From positions 1-5,272 of the forward strand of contig JAFCCX010000055.1 of the NCBI GenBank assembly GCA_017609995.1: DNA of 5,272 nt, given 5' to 3'. The notes beneath the pieces are model-generated. The model was not told the DNA's origin, did no database searches, and saw only the letters and a program-made list of their open reading frames with translations. The DNA is from Candidatus Pacearchaeota archaeon (GTDB lineage: Archaea > Nanobdellota > Nanobdellia > UBA10117 > JABICX01). Positions 1-4,857 of the stretch are shown piece after piece. The position numbers and the translations under genes are program-made. Every line of letters starts with the position of its first letter. The first letter of the stretch is position 1.

Positions 1-1599
1 AGTACAGACATAGCCTTCTTCTAGACCAGCCTCTCCGTCACACTCTTCATCTCCATTGCCCGTGACATCTCCACTGAATTTTTCATAACAAGAACCGCAA
101 TCATTTGGACAAGTTACACAATTTTCCCAACCAAAACAAACTCCGTTTCCGCAGGATGGAGGACCACCACCACAGTTAGAAGTACATTCTGGCTCACCAC
201 AATCTTCATCCACTAATCCATCACAATCGTCATCTAGGTCATTGTCACAGATTTCATCTGTGGATTGTGTATTTTGTTCACATGTTCCCCAGAAACCGTC
301 TACACAGGTTTGAGTACCTGCTGAGCAGATACCTAAATTTCCTGTGTCACATGATCTTGTTTCGTCAGAAGTACATTCAGTTACTTCATCACAAGTATAG
401 TAAACGTAGTAAGAATCGTTAGCTACGGTTACAGTAGTAACAAACTCTGAAGTAACGGTATCTAAGTAAGCTTCATCTTGATTTGGATTACCAAATATAT
501 GTTGGCTATCATTCCATGCTTCATAAGGATCACCTGAATCATTCTCTATACTAATGAATTCTCCACCTTCAATGGTTAGCAAACCATGAACAGCTTCTTG
601 AGCTTCGGAATCATGAGAATGAGAACCATATAAGAAGACTTTTAATTTATTTACATATCTTTGAATAGCCATACCTGGAACATCTTCAGTTAGATCTGAA
701 TCTGTATCTTCTAAAGAAATCCATTCTCCTAAACTGTAAGGGGTAGGATTTATTCCTACAAAGATTTGATCTGAAACATCTCCACCATTCCAGTTCTTGT
801 AACCTGTAGAAGTTACATCAACTACTGAAAGATAATCAACTTTAAATTTACATGTAGGTTCATCACAATCATCGTCATCTGTATCCACTAAACCATCGCA
901 GTCATCATCTAGACCATTATCACAGTCTTCGGTGACGGCTGAAGTATCCTGGACACAGTCTCCCCAGTAACCATCTGGGTCACAGGTTTGAGTACCTGCT
1001 GAGCAGATACCTAAATTTCCTGTGTCACATGCTCTGGTTTCTTCAGGAGTACAGTCATCAGGCATAGGTGCGTTGAAAGCTACACAGTAATAATCCTGAC
1101 CTAACTCAAGAGGACTTATTTGATCGTAGTTATCAAATTTGTATCCATCAGTATGACATAAGATCTCAGCTGAAACTGGATCATCAGTCCCACCTGCTGG
1201 AGGATAAGTGAAAGGATAATATCCTTCTTTTAATACTTCTCTTACCCAGATCTTTGTGTATCCTAATAGATCACTAATTTGAGCTGTAGCTGGATTATCT
1301 ATTCCAGTACTGGTGTCAAAGTCAATCCAGCCTGCAGCTTTACCTATATAACTTCCTGTTTCTTTCTGGACTTGTCCGTCAAAACCCCATTGGAAGTCCC
1401 AATCAGACTCGAACCAACATTTTTCTTTAGAATCAGTTACGTAATTTTCAATTAAAGCTTCTGTAATTTGAGCAGGATTACTAGAATTACTTGACCAATT
1501 AGGTAAGTATTCTTCTGCTTCACAAACTATTTTATAACCATAAATATTTAATGGATCGGTTTCTTCTATGCAGTCTTCTGGACAATTCCTCCCAAGCAT
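1..1599 (-). CDS. Cysteine-rich secreted protein, C-terminal portion (frame-shifted continuation; runs off left edge)
   Basis: This frame has no stop from 1620 down to base 1 and continues the protein that starts at 2492, one base out of frame. Order of modules: a CPEDC motif (about 1570-1584); a domain beginning IYGYKIVCEAEEYLPNW and ending YYCVAFN (about 1070-1560); a MopE-like Cys repeat (865-1053); a beta-rich unknown domain with a His-bearing GSHSHDSEAQEAVHG stretch (about 400-860); a second MopE-like repeat (199-375); a CGNGVC...ENC...CPNDCGSC module (88-153); and the start of a DUF4215-like GNGDEECDGE...CT module (1-75). MopE-type motifs (CDNxLDDDCDGxVDxDC) are known as putative metal-binding repeats of extracellular proteins. 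The end lies outside the window. The ATG at 1597-1599 has GGAGA directly abutting it with no spacer, so independent initiation is unlikely. Function beyond an extracellular, probably metal-binding or adhesive role is unknown. Confidence 0.8.
   Translation of the reverse strand, partial: MLGRNCPEDCIEETDPLNIYGYKIVCEAEEYLPNWSSNSSNPAQITEALIENYVTDSKEKCWFESDWDFQWGFDGQVQKETGSYIGKAAGWIDFDTSTGIDNPATAQISDLLGYTKIWVREVLKEGYYPFTYPPAGGTDDPVSAEILCHTDGYKFDNYDQISPLELGQDYYCVAFNAPMPDDCTPEETRACDTGNLGICSAGTQTCDPDGYWGDCVQDTSAVTEDCDNGLDDDCDGLVDTDDDDCDEPTCKFKVDYLSVVDVTSTGYKNWNGGDVSDQIFVGINPTPYSLGEWISLEDTDSDLTEDVPGMAIQRYVNKLKVFLYGSHSHDSEAQEAVHGLLTIEGGEFISIENDSGDPYEAWNDSQHIFGNPNQDEAYLDTVTSEFVTTVTVANDSYYVYYTCDEVTECTSDETRSCDTGNLGICSAGTQTCVDGFWGTCEQNTQSTDEICDNDLDDDCDGLVDEDCGEPECTSNCGGGPPSCGNGVCFGWENCVTCPNDCGSCYEKFSGDVTGNGDEECDGEAGLEEGYVCT
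199..375 (-). repeat. MopE-like Cys repeat, copy C
   Basis: This encodes CTSDETRSCDTGNLGIC...GTQTCVDGFWGTC...CDNDLDDDCDGLVDEDC, the same pattern as copies A and B. A 51-base block (303-353) is identical to 981-1031 in copy B even at synonymous positions, while flanking codons differ. Confidence 0.85.
865..1053 (-). repeat. MopE-like Cys repeat, copy B
   Basis: This encodes CTPEETRACDTGNLGIC...GTQTCDPDGYWGDC...CDNGLDDDCDGLVDTDDDDC. Its 981-1031 section is identical base for base to 303-353 in copy C, and its 950-998 section is almost identical to 1885-1933 in copy A. It carries two extra Asp residues before the last Cys relative to the other copies. Confidence 0.85.
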
Positions 1600-1620
1600 T
1601 CTCCATGTTGATCTGGTTGA
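1566..1620 (-). other. Frameshift interval in the secreted-protein gene
   Basis: The upstream frame ends at TAG (1566-1568) and the downstream frame is closed by TGA at 1621-1623, so the frame change must lie between these. Protein logic (…HGECLGG joined to RNCPEDCIEE…) places it near 1587-1599. It equals a missing single base, or a -1 shift, in the minus-strand reading. No long homopolymer and no X-XXY-YYZ slippery heptamer is present. A sequencing or assembly indel, or a real disabling mutation, is more likely than programmed frameshifting. Confidence 0.8.
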
Positions 1621-2492
1621 TCACAACCTATTGTAACTAAACCTTCGCAACATTCTAAGGCGTCAGGAATAACAGCTCCGCTTCCACCTTCTGGAATACA
1701 TTCTGTTTCTTCGATAGTACAGTCAGAAGAACAACCGTCTCCATCTGTAGAGTTTCCGTCATCACACTCTTCACCTTCTTCTAAAACTTCGTTACCACAA
1801 ACAGGATCGCAATCTTCATCTACTTCACCATTACAGTTATCATCTAGATCGTTATCACAGATTTCATCGGTAGCTTGTGTATCTTGGACACAGTCTCCCC
1901 AGTAACCATCTAGGTCACAGGTTTGAGTACCTGAAGCACAGATACCTGGAATCTCAGAGTCACATGATCTTGTTTCTTCGGGAGTACATTCGGTTACCAC
2001 GGAACAATCAGGACCTGGAATAGTTAAATCAAAGTGAGGCTGATTACCATGGTTCTGGTCACCTGCCTGTCCTGCTTTAATTACAGCTATGGCTCCAGAT
2101 TGATCAACAGCATATTGTCCTTCAACAGTTACTTCATAGGTTCTGCCTGTATCCCATTCACCTTCTGTCTCCCATTTAACACCTGTATGAAGGGTAGAAC
2201 CATCATATCCTATCTCGTCAGCTTCAGGAGAGGTACTTACTTCACCTTCTGAAATACAAGAATCCCACACCCAATGTGATAGGTCAGGGCCTTCTCCTGT
2301 CTTTGTTAGAGTATAGCTCCAAGTAGATCTGTCATTTTGACTGTCTAAAGTTACCCCATTAAAAGTTACTGTATAGTGACTTGATTGAGGTAATGTCCCA
2401 GCTAATACTGAAATAGCAGGTAACAAAGAGCTACAAACAAAAACTAAAGCTACGCTGAAAGCTAAGAGTTTTTTTATTGTATTCTTTTTCAT
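1566..2492 (-). CDS. Cysteine-rich secreted protein, N-terminal portion with signal peptide (MopE-like and DUF4215-like modules)
   Basis: Residues 1-32 are a Sec signal peptide: MKKNTIKK, then a hydrophobic core, then a likely cut after VLAG. Residues 33-163 form a beta-rich domain containing SHWVWDSC, GVKWE, YEVTVEGQYAVD and AVIKAG and ending IPGPDC. It resembles surface-protein modules that carry a similar SHWV...GxK pattern, recalled rather than checked. Residues 169-228 are a MopE-like repeat (CTPEETRSC...GTQTC...CDNDLDDNCNGEVDEDC). Residues 232-258 are a DUF4215/myxococcal Cys-rich motif (CGNEVLEEGEECDDGN...GDGCSSDC). Residues 265-301 are Cys-rich. The last residues, IVQKTA, look out of place, and the adjacent frame gives NCPEDC instead, so the natural product almost certainly continues as the 1-1599 segment. 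The leader before ATG is A-rich without a strong Shine-Dalgarno. Expected location is the cell surface or outside the cell. Confidence 0.88.
   Translation of the reverse strand: MKKNTIKKLLAFSVALVFVCSSLLPAISVLAGTLPQSSHYTVTFNGVTLDSQNDRSTWSYTLTKTGEGPDLSHWVWDSCISEGEVSTSPEADEIGYDGSTLHTGVKWETEGEWDTGRTYEVTVEGQYAVDQSGAIAVIKAGQAGDQNHGNQPHFDLTIPGPDCSVVTECTPEETRSCDSEIPGICASGTQTCDLDGYWGDCVQDTQATDEICDNDLDDNCNGEVDEDCDPVCGNEVLEEGEECDDGNSTDGDGCSSDCTIEETECIPEGGSGAVIPDALECCEGLVTIGCDQPDQHGECLGGIVQKTA
1719..1799 (-). other. DUF4215-like (myxococcal Cys-rich) motif
   Basis: Residues 232-258 of the N-terminal portion read CGNEVLEEGEECDDGN followed by STDGDGCSSDC. This is the typical CGNGxxExGEECDDGNxxxGDGCSxxC pattern of DUF4215 and related cysteine-rich repeats of secreted proteins. 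The six cysteines are all present. A second, partial relative (GNGDEECDGE) is seen at the left edge, bases 1-75. Confidence 0.85.
1809..1988 (-). repeat. MopE-like Cys repeat, copy A
   Basis: This encodes residues 169-228 of the N-terminal portion: CTPEETRSC, then GICASGTQTC, DGYWGDC and CDNDLDDNCNGEVDEDC. It shares the cysteine spacing of copies B and C. At DNA level its WGDCVQDT part (about 1885-1933) matches copy B with one mismatch over 49 bases, while its GIC...GTQTC part is more diverged. Confidence 0.85.
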
Positions 2493-2646
2493 GTTTTTTT
2501 ATTACTTCTTAGTTAAAAACTGTTACTAGAGTGAACAAAATCCAACTCCTAGTGTTTTCCTAAGGAAGTAGGTCATTTAATGTCCGATTAACTCAAACTG
2601 ATTAATTATTTAATTTTATAAAAATAAGACGAACAAAGAGCTGTGT

Positions 2647-2671
2647 GAACAAGCACCTCCTTGGCTTGTCC
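2647..2671 (-). promoter_or_regulatory. Leader hairpin displaying a Shine-Dalgarno sequence in its loop
   Basis: In the minus-strand RNA, GGACAAGC (2664-2671) pairs with GCTTGUUC (2647-2654), eight pairs including one G-U. The 9-base loop is CAAGGAGGU, the perfect complement of the 16S rRNA 3' tail. It lies about 155 bases upstream of the secreted-protein start with no convincing reading frame directly after it. No U-run follows at terminator distance. It matches no riboswitch class I can recognise. The rest of 2493-2729 is AT-rich and shows no gene. Confidence 0.4.
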
Positions 2672-2704
2672 GTAGGAAATATACAATCTCCAATTTATAT
2701 TAAA

Positions 2705-2733
2705 AGACTAGCATAACTTAAAGAGAATGTCAA
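2705..2733 (-). promoter_or_regulatory. Candidate sigma70 promoter for the secreted-protein gene
   Basis: On the minus strand, TTGACA (2728-2733) is followed after 17 bases by TAGTCT (2705-2710), preceded by TGC as in an extended -10. The -35 box overlaps the TGA stop of the DUF192 gene. It predicts a transcript start near 2698 and a leader of about 205 bases. The -35 is perfect but the -10 is weak, hence moderate confidence. Confidence 0.45.
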
Positions 2734-3161
2734 TAGCAATCACTCATGATAATCTTGTCTCCTAGCTCCAAACCAATATCTCGAACTTCCCCTGCATTTA
2801 ACTCCAAAACATACCTTGCCTCTTCTTTAGGAGAAAAGCTTTCGCATTTCTCTTCTCGGCAAGGCTGAGCGTTTTCCTTAATATCTACCACTTTTTTATC
2901 TTCATCTATCCAAATTATATCTAAAGGAATAAGAGTATTTTTCATCCAAAAAGAATACAAGCCTTCTTCTTTAAAAACAAACAGCATCCCCTTTTGAGGA
3001 TCCAGAGAATCTCTGAACATTAATCCTTTCTTTCTTTCTTCTTGAGTCTGGGCTATTTCAATTCTAAAACAATTATCCTCAAAGCAAATCTTGTTTCTAT
3101 CAAAATAAATAACAAGAAAGGCAATTACTACTAATACAATTAAGAAATATACTTTATTCAT
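2730..3161 (-). CDS. DUF192 family membrane-anchored/secreted protein
   Basis: This is a 143-residue protein. Residues 3-20 are a hydrophobic N-terminal segment (signal anchor or uncleaved signal) with no lipobox cysteine. The DUF192 domain covers about residues 32-140 with the family signatures GLMFR (46-50), KGMLFVF (57-63), FWMKNTLIPLDIIWID (71-86), the AQPC...C pattern (98-106), ARYVLEL (115-121) and a terminal LGD. DUF192 proteins are small secreted or periplasmic beta-barrel-like proteins of uncertain function. Here the domain would face the outside of the cell membrane. The ATG overlaps the stop of the upstream AlkD-like gene (ATGA), which fixes the start and implies translational coupling. 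The stop overlaps the promoter candidate of the next gene. Family assignment is firm; the biochemical role is not known. Confidence 0.9.
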   Translation of the reverse strand: MNKVYFLIVLVVIAFLVIYFDRNKICFEDNCFRIEIAQTQEERKKGLMFRDSLDPQKGMLFVFKEEGLYSFWMKNTLIPLDIIWIDEDKKVVDIKENAQPCREEKCESFSPKEEARYVLELNAGEVRDIGLELGDKIIMSDCY

Positions 3162-3814
3162 TTTTTACTTGTTAGCTCTCTTAAAGCATCTTTGGCTATC
3201 CATCTAGCACTCTTTGAATCAATCTTTTCAATTTCTTTAGCTAACTTTATAGCTTTTTTATTTAAAGTCAAATTCCTTTTTCCTATTTGTCTTAAAGCCC
3301 AGTTGACAGCTTTCATTACAAAATTCCTTTCGTCACAGGAATGTTTCTTAATTAAAGGAAAGAATTTTTCAAAATCTTTATCTGAAGCTTCCTTGTCATG
3401 AACTGCCAAGACAGCTATTAAAACAAATCCTGCTCTTTTAACAAACTCTTCTTTTCTTTCTGCCCATTCGGAGACTTTACGATAAGCAAACTCTGTTTTA
3501 TCAAAAAGACTAGAGCAAACTTGATCGCAAACATCCCAAGAGTCAAAATCTGAAACCCATTTCTCCATTTGTTTTTCTGTAAATTTGCTAGGTTCCGCAA
3601 TAAAGCCTGCTAAAATTCTTGCCTCATGAATACCTGAGGCCCAAAGTTCAAGAGCTAACTTATGATCTTTTCCTATTTTCTTCGCTAAAGGTCTAAGAAC
3701 AGAAATAGAAATTCCTAAGGTGCCCTTAGGATTTATTCCAAACCTTGCCATCCCTTCAACGTTTTTGGGATTGGCTTGTGACTTTAACTTTTTAATAACT
3801 TCTTTTTTGGTCAT
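3158..3814 (-). CDS. AlkD-like DNA alkylation repair protein (DNA glycosylase, HEAT-like repeats)
   Basis: This 218-residue protein has the all-helical, HEAT-like pattern of the DNA alkylation repair family (PF08713). AlkD enzymes excise positively charged N3- and N7-alkylated purines without base flipping. Visible family marks are LGISISVLRPLAKKIGKDH (33-51), LALELWASGIHEARILAGF (53-71), FDSWDVCDQVC (90-100) and NFVMKAVNWALRQIGKRN (164-181). W93 and D97 match the spacing of catalytic Trp109 and Asp113 of Bacillus cereus AlkD; R127 is a candidate for Arg148. The length is normal to slightly short for the family. It is cytoplasmic. It is the first gene of a two-gene operon with DUF192 (4-base overlap). 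The ATG start lies just 5 bases after a TATAAT box, suggesting a leaderless or nearly leaderless message. The family call is secure; the exact substrate range is inferred. Confidence 0.92.
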   Translation of the reverse strand: MTKKEVIKKLKSQANPKNVEGMARFGINPKGTLGISISVLRPLAKKIGKDHKLALELWASGIHEARILAGFIAEPSKFTEKQMEKWVSDFDSWDVCDQVCSSLFDKTEFAYRKVSEWAERKEEFVKRAGFVLIAVLAVHDKEASDKDFEKFFPLIKKHSCDERNFVMKAVNWALRQIGKRNLTLNKKAIKLAKEIEKIDSKSARWIAKDALRELTSKK

Positions 3815-3819
3815 TAATC

Positions 3820-3825
3820 ATTATA
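3820..3825 (-). promoter_or_regulatory. -10 box of the alkD-like/DUF192 operon (predicted leaderless start)
   Basis: The minus strand reads TATAAT, then GATTA, then ATG at 3814. A perfect -10 box 5 bases before the start codon would place the transcript start at or next to the A of ATG. A poor -35 (TTAATA) lies 17 bases upstream. No Shine-Dalgarno can fit between, which agrees with leaderless translation. Confidence 0.5.
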
Positions 3826-3838
3826 CATTAAAATGTAT
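3823..3838. promoter_or_regulatory. Inverted repeat between divergent promoters, candidate operator
   Basis: ATACATT-AA-AATGTAT has two perfect 7-base arms around a 2-base centre. It overlaps the -10 box of the leftward operon (3820-3825) and ends on the first base of the -35 of the rightward zinc-ribbon gene (3838-3843). A dimeric repressor bound here would block both promoters. The AT-rich context makes chance occurrence possible. Confidence 0.35.
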
Positions 3839-3865
3839 TGACTATTAAAATAGAAAAGATATACT
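3838..3865 (+). promoter_or_regulatory. Sigma70-type promoter of the zinc-ribbon gene
   Basis: TTGACT (3838-3843) is separated by 16 bases from TATACT (3860-3865), each one base from consensus. The predicted transcript start is near 3872, giving a leader of about 80 bases. Within it CTTTA-GAAA-TAAAG forms a small tetraloop hairpin (about 3885-3900). Confidence 0.6.
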
Positions 3866-3950
3866 GATTACAGACTTGAAATCGTCTTTAGAAATAAAGT
3901 GGACTAAGAGTCAGAAACGGTCGTTCTTTAAATCAAATTTAAATTAATTT

Positions 3951-4130
3951 ATGGAACCAACAGACAATAAGTCTCAAGGTAATTTCTCTCGTGAAATGGT
4001 AAAAGGAAGTTGGAACTGCTCTGATTGTGAAAAAGAAATAACAGAGCTTCCATTCGAGCCTGCACCAGACAGACCAATCTATTGCAAAGAATGCTGGTTA
4101 AAAAGAAGAGATCAAAGACCTAGACGTTAA
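3951..4130 (+). CDS. Small CxxC...CxxC zinc-ribbon protein
   Basis: This is a 59-residue protein. A polar N-terminus of about 19 residues (MEPTDNKSQGNFSREMVKG) is followed by a single zinc-ribbon core: W21, CSDC (23-26), ITELPFEP (30-37), RPIYC (41-45) and CKEC (45-48), then a basic tail LKRRDQRPRR. The two CxxC pairs should bind one zinc ion. Proteins with this CxxC-about 17/18-CxxC layout and the internal TELPFxP are common in CPR bacteria, often annotated only as a CxxC-x17-CxxC domain. The basic tail suggests nucleic-acid or ribosome contact, which is inference. The gene is short, but it has a good promoter upstream and an intrinsic terminator 6 bases after the stop. The start has no Shine-Dalgarno, only an AT-rich leader. 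Confidence 0.9.
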   Translation: MEPTDNKSQGNFSREMVKGSWNCSDCEKEITELPFEPAPDRPIYCKECWLKRRDQRPRR

Positions 4131-4135
4131 ATGTA

Positions 4136-4165
4136 AAAAAGCCTCCTAGAGATAAGGGGCTTTTT
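4136..4165 (+). terminator. Intrinsic terminator after the zinc-ribbon gene
   Basis: AAAAAGCC-T-CCT pairs with AGG-GGCTTTTT around loop AGAGATA, an 11-pair stem with one bulged T, ending in a T-run. The A-run on the left arm means it could also act on the minus strand. Confidence 0.85.
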
Positions 4166-4180
4166 CATTTGATACTCTCT

Positions 4181-4214
4181 CTTGGCTATACAACAATGTT
4201 AGAACTTGTTTTAT
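4181..4214 (-). repeat. Intergenic repeat R, short copy R0
   Basis: CTTGGCTATACAACAATG followed by TTAGAACTTGTTTTAT matches the end of the full repeats R1 and R2 (about 25 of 30 bases against the R2 end). It lacks the AGCTCCCCC block and the hairpin, and its DnaA-box region is altered. It directly abuts R1, with only 2 bases between, in the same orientation. Confidence 0.6.
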
Positions 4215-4216
4215 AT

Positions 4217-4293
4217 AAAAAAACCACCTAAAAGGCAGCCTTGGTTATCCACACGTTAGCTCCCCCTATGCGACAAAGTTAGAACCTATTTAG
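4217..4293 (-). repeat. Intergenic repeat R, full copy R1 (contains DnaA-box 9-mer and terminator-like hairpin)
   Basis: In plus-strand order: an A7 run, CCACCT-AAA-AGGCAG (4224-4238), CTTGG, TTATCCACA (4245-4253), GTTAGCTCCCCC, TATGCGACAAAG, TTAGAACCTATTTAG. R2 shares the same block order. As minus-strand RNA the hairpin CUGCCU-UUU-AGGUGG folds with two G-U pairs and is followed by U7, a terminator form; on the plus strand the same positions are C-A mismatches. It lies downstream of the 153-residue gene. Confidence 0.8.
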
Positions 4294-4306
4294 TTGGTAT
4301 TTGAAT

Positions 4307-4337
4307 AAAAAAAGGTGGATTAACATTATCAATCCAC
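4307..4337 (-). terminator. Intrinsic terminator of the 153-residue gene, overlapping its stop codon
   Basis: In the minus strand GTGGATT (4331-4337) pairs with AATCCAC (4315-4321), extendable by a G-U and an A-U pair inward, and a T7 run follows (4307-4313). The TGA stop (4329-4331) lies within the hairpin, so the last codons form part of the stem. Confidence 0.8.
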
Positions 4338-4790
4338 ATATTTTGAAAGAGTAGTGGGAACATTTGGTTGTTTTTTTAAGATAACTGGCTCACCTATATT
4401 TTCGCTTAGTTTTTTGGCAATTGGCTCCAGCAGGTCAGCTAATTCTTTGTATCTCTTAGTATCATGTATGTTAATAATGATTTTCCCATCTGCCTGAGGA
4501 TCGTTCCAAAGGCTTATCCAGCGACTAAGACGAAAAGCGAGTATGCATTTTTTCCTTGGCAACCATAAAAATCTTGGCATCTTTTCAAAAATAACTAAAT
4601 AAGCATACTTTGCACCATAACCATCGGTTCTTCTTTTTGTCTTATGCACTATATGACCTGAATATTTTTCTTCCTTTTCAAAAAGCTTAACCGTTTGGTC
4701 AAAGAAATCTTTTAAGCTATTTAATTCCCATCTAAATCTTCCCGCACGATTCACTTCTTTTTCTCTTATAACAATCGGTTTTTCTAACAT
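4329..4790 (-). CDS. Hypothetical protein, 153 residues, unrecognised family
   Basis: I do not recognise this family. It is a soluble, basic protein without signal peptide or clear membrane segment. Residues 1-20 are charged (EKPIVIREKEVNRAGRFR). Residues 24-42 look helical. Residues 44-108 alternate basic and aromatic/hydrophobic stretches (KTKRRTDGYGAKYAYLVIF, MPRFLWLPRKKCILAFRLSRW, GKIIINIHD) and look like beta-strands. Residues 111-133 form a likely helix (TKRYKELADLLEPIAKKLSE), followed by IGEPVILKK. An alpha/beta fold with nucleic-acid contact is possible but not shown. The gene is well equipped: extended -10 promoter, GGAG 8 bases before ATG, and its own terminator. It is bracketed by direct copies of the R repeat (R1 and R2), which resembles an independently acquired cassette. 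Confidence 0.85.
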   Translation of the reverse strand: MLEKPIVIREKEVNRAGRFRWELNSLKDFFDQTVKLFEKEEKYSGHIVHKTKRRTDGYGAKYAYLVIFEKMPRFLWLPRKKCILAFRLSRWISLWNDPQADGKIIINIHDTKRYKELADLLEPIAKKLSENIGEPVILKKQPNVPTTLSKYVD

Positions 4791-4798
4791 TAATTCAA

Positions 4799-4802
4799 CT
4801 CC
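4799..4802 (-). promoter_or_regulatory. Ribosome binding site of the 153-residue gene
   Basis: The minus strand reads TTGGAG, then TTGAATTA, then ATG (4788-4790). GGAG at 8 bases from the start is the only clear, correctly spaced Shine-Dalgarno in the window, so it supports this start. Confidence 0.65.
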
Positions 4803-4818
4803 AATCTAATTTTACTTT

Positions 4819-4846
4819 ACAATAGCATGGTTCTTGAAAAAGTCAA
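4819..4846 (-). promoter_or_regulatory. Extended -10 promoter of the 153-residue gene
   Basis: In the minus strand TTGACT (4841-4846) is 16 bases from TATTGT (4819-4824), which is preceded by TGC, an extended -10. The predicted transcript start is near 4812, giving a leader of about 22 bases that holds the GGAG. Confidence 0.6.
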
Positions 4847-4857
4847 CCTCAATGCGT

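Noticed and set aside
1584..1602. Programmed -1 ribosomal frameshift
   Set aside because: The minus-strand bases around TTGGGAGGAATT contain no X-XXY-YYZ heptamer in the right frame, and I see no obvious downstream pseudoknot.
2034..2252. Plus-strand open frame of 72 codons
   Set aside because: It is antisense to the well-supported secreted-protein gene, with no promoter, ribosome site or recognisable domain.
2602..2652. Leader peptide starting at TTG after the loop Shine-Dalgarno
   Set aside because: The 16-residue frame LFTQLFVRLIFIKLNN has a weak TTG start with only 3 bases of spacing after AGGAGG, no telltale codon bias and no terminator/antiterminator. Not supportable as a gene.
2655..2663. 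CACCTCCTT-like 16S rRNA 3' tail on the plus strand
   Set aside because: Only about 8 bases match and no other rRNA sequence surrounds them; it is the complement of the hairpin-loop Shine-Dalgarno.
3192..3600. Antisense and alternate-frame open frames over the alkD-like gene (3192-3401 plus, 3418-3600 minus)
   Set aside because: The AlkD-like frame explains this DNA with clear family motifs; the others are low-complexity shadows.
2730..4331. Alternative genetic code with TGA as glycine
   Set aside because: TGA ends the alkD-like, DUF192 and 153-residue genes exactly where family length, gene overlap or a terminator expect an end, and no gene contains an in-frame TGA.
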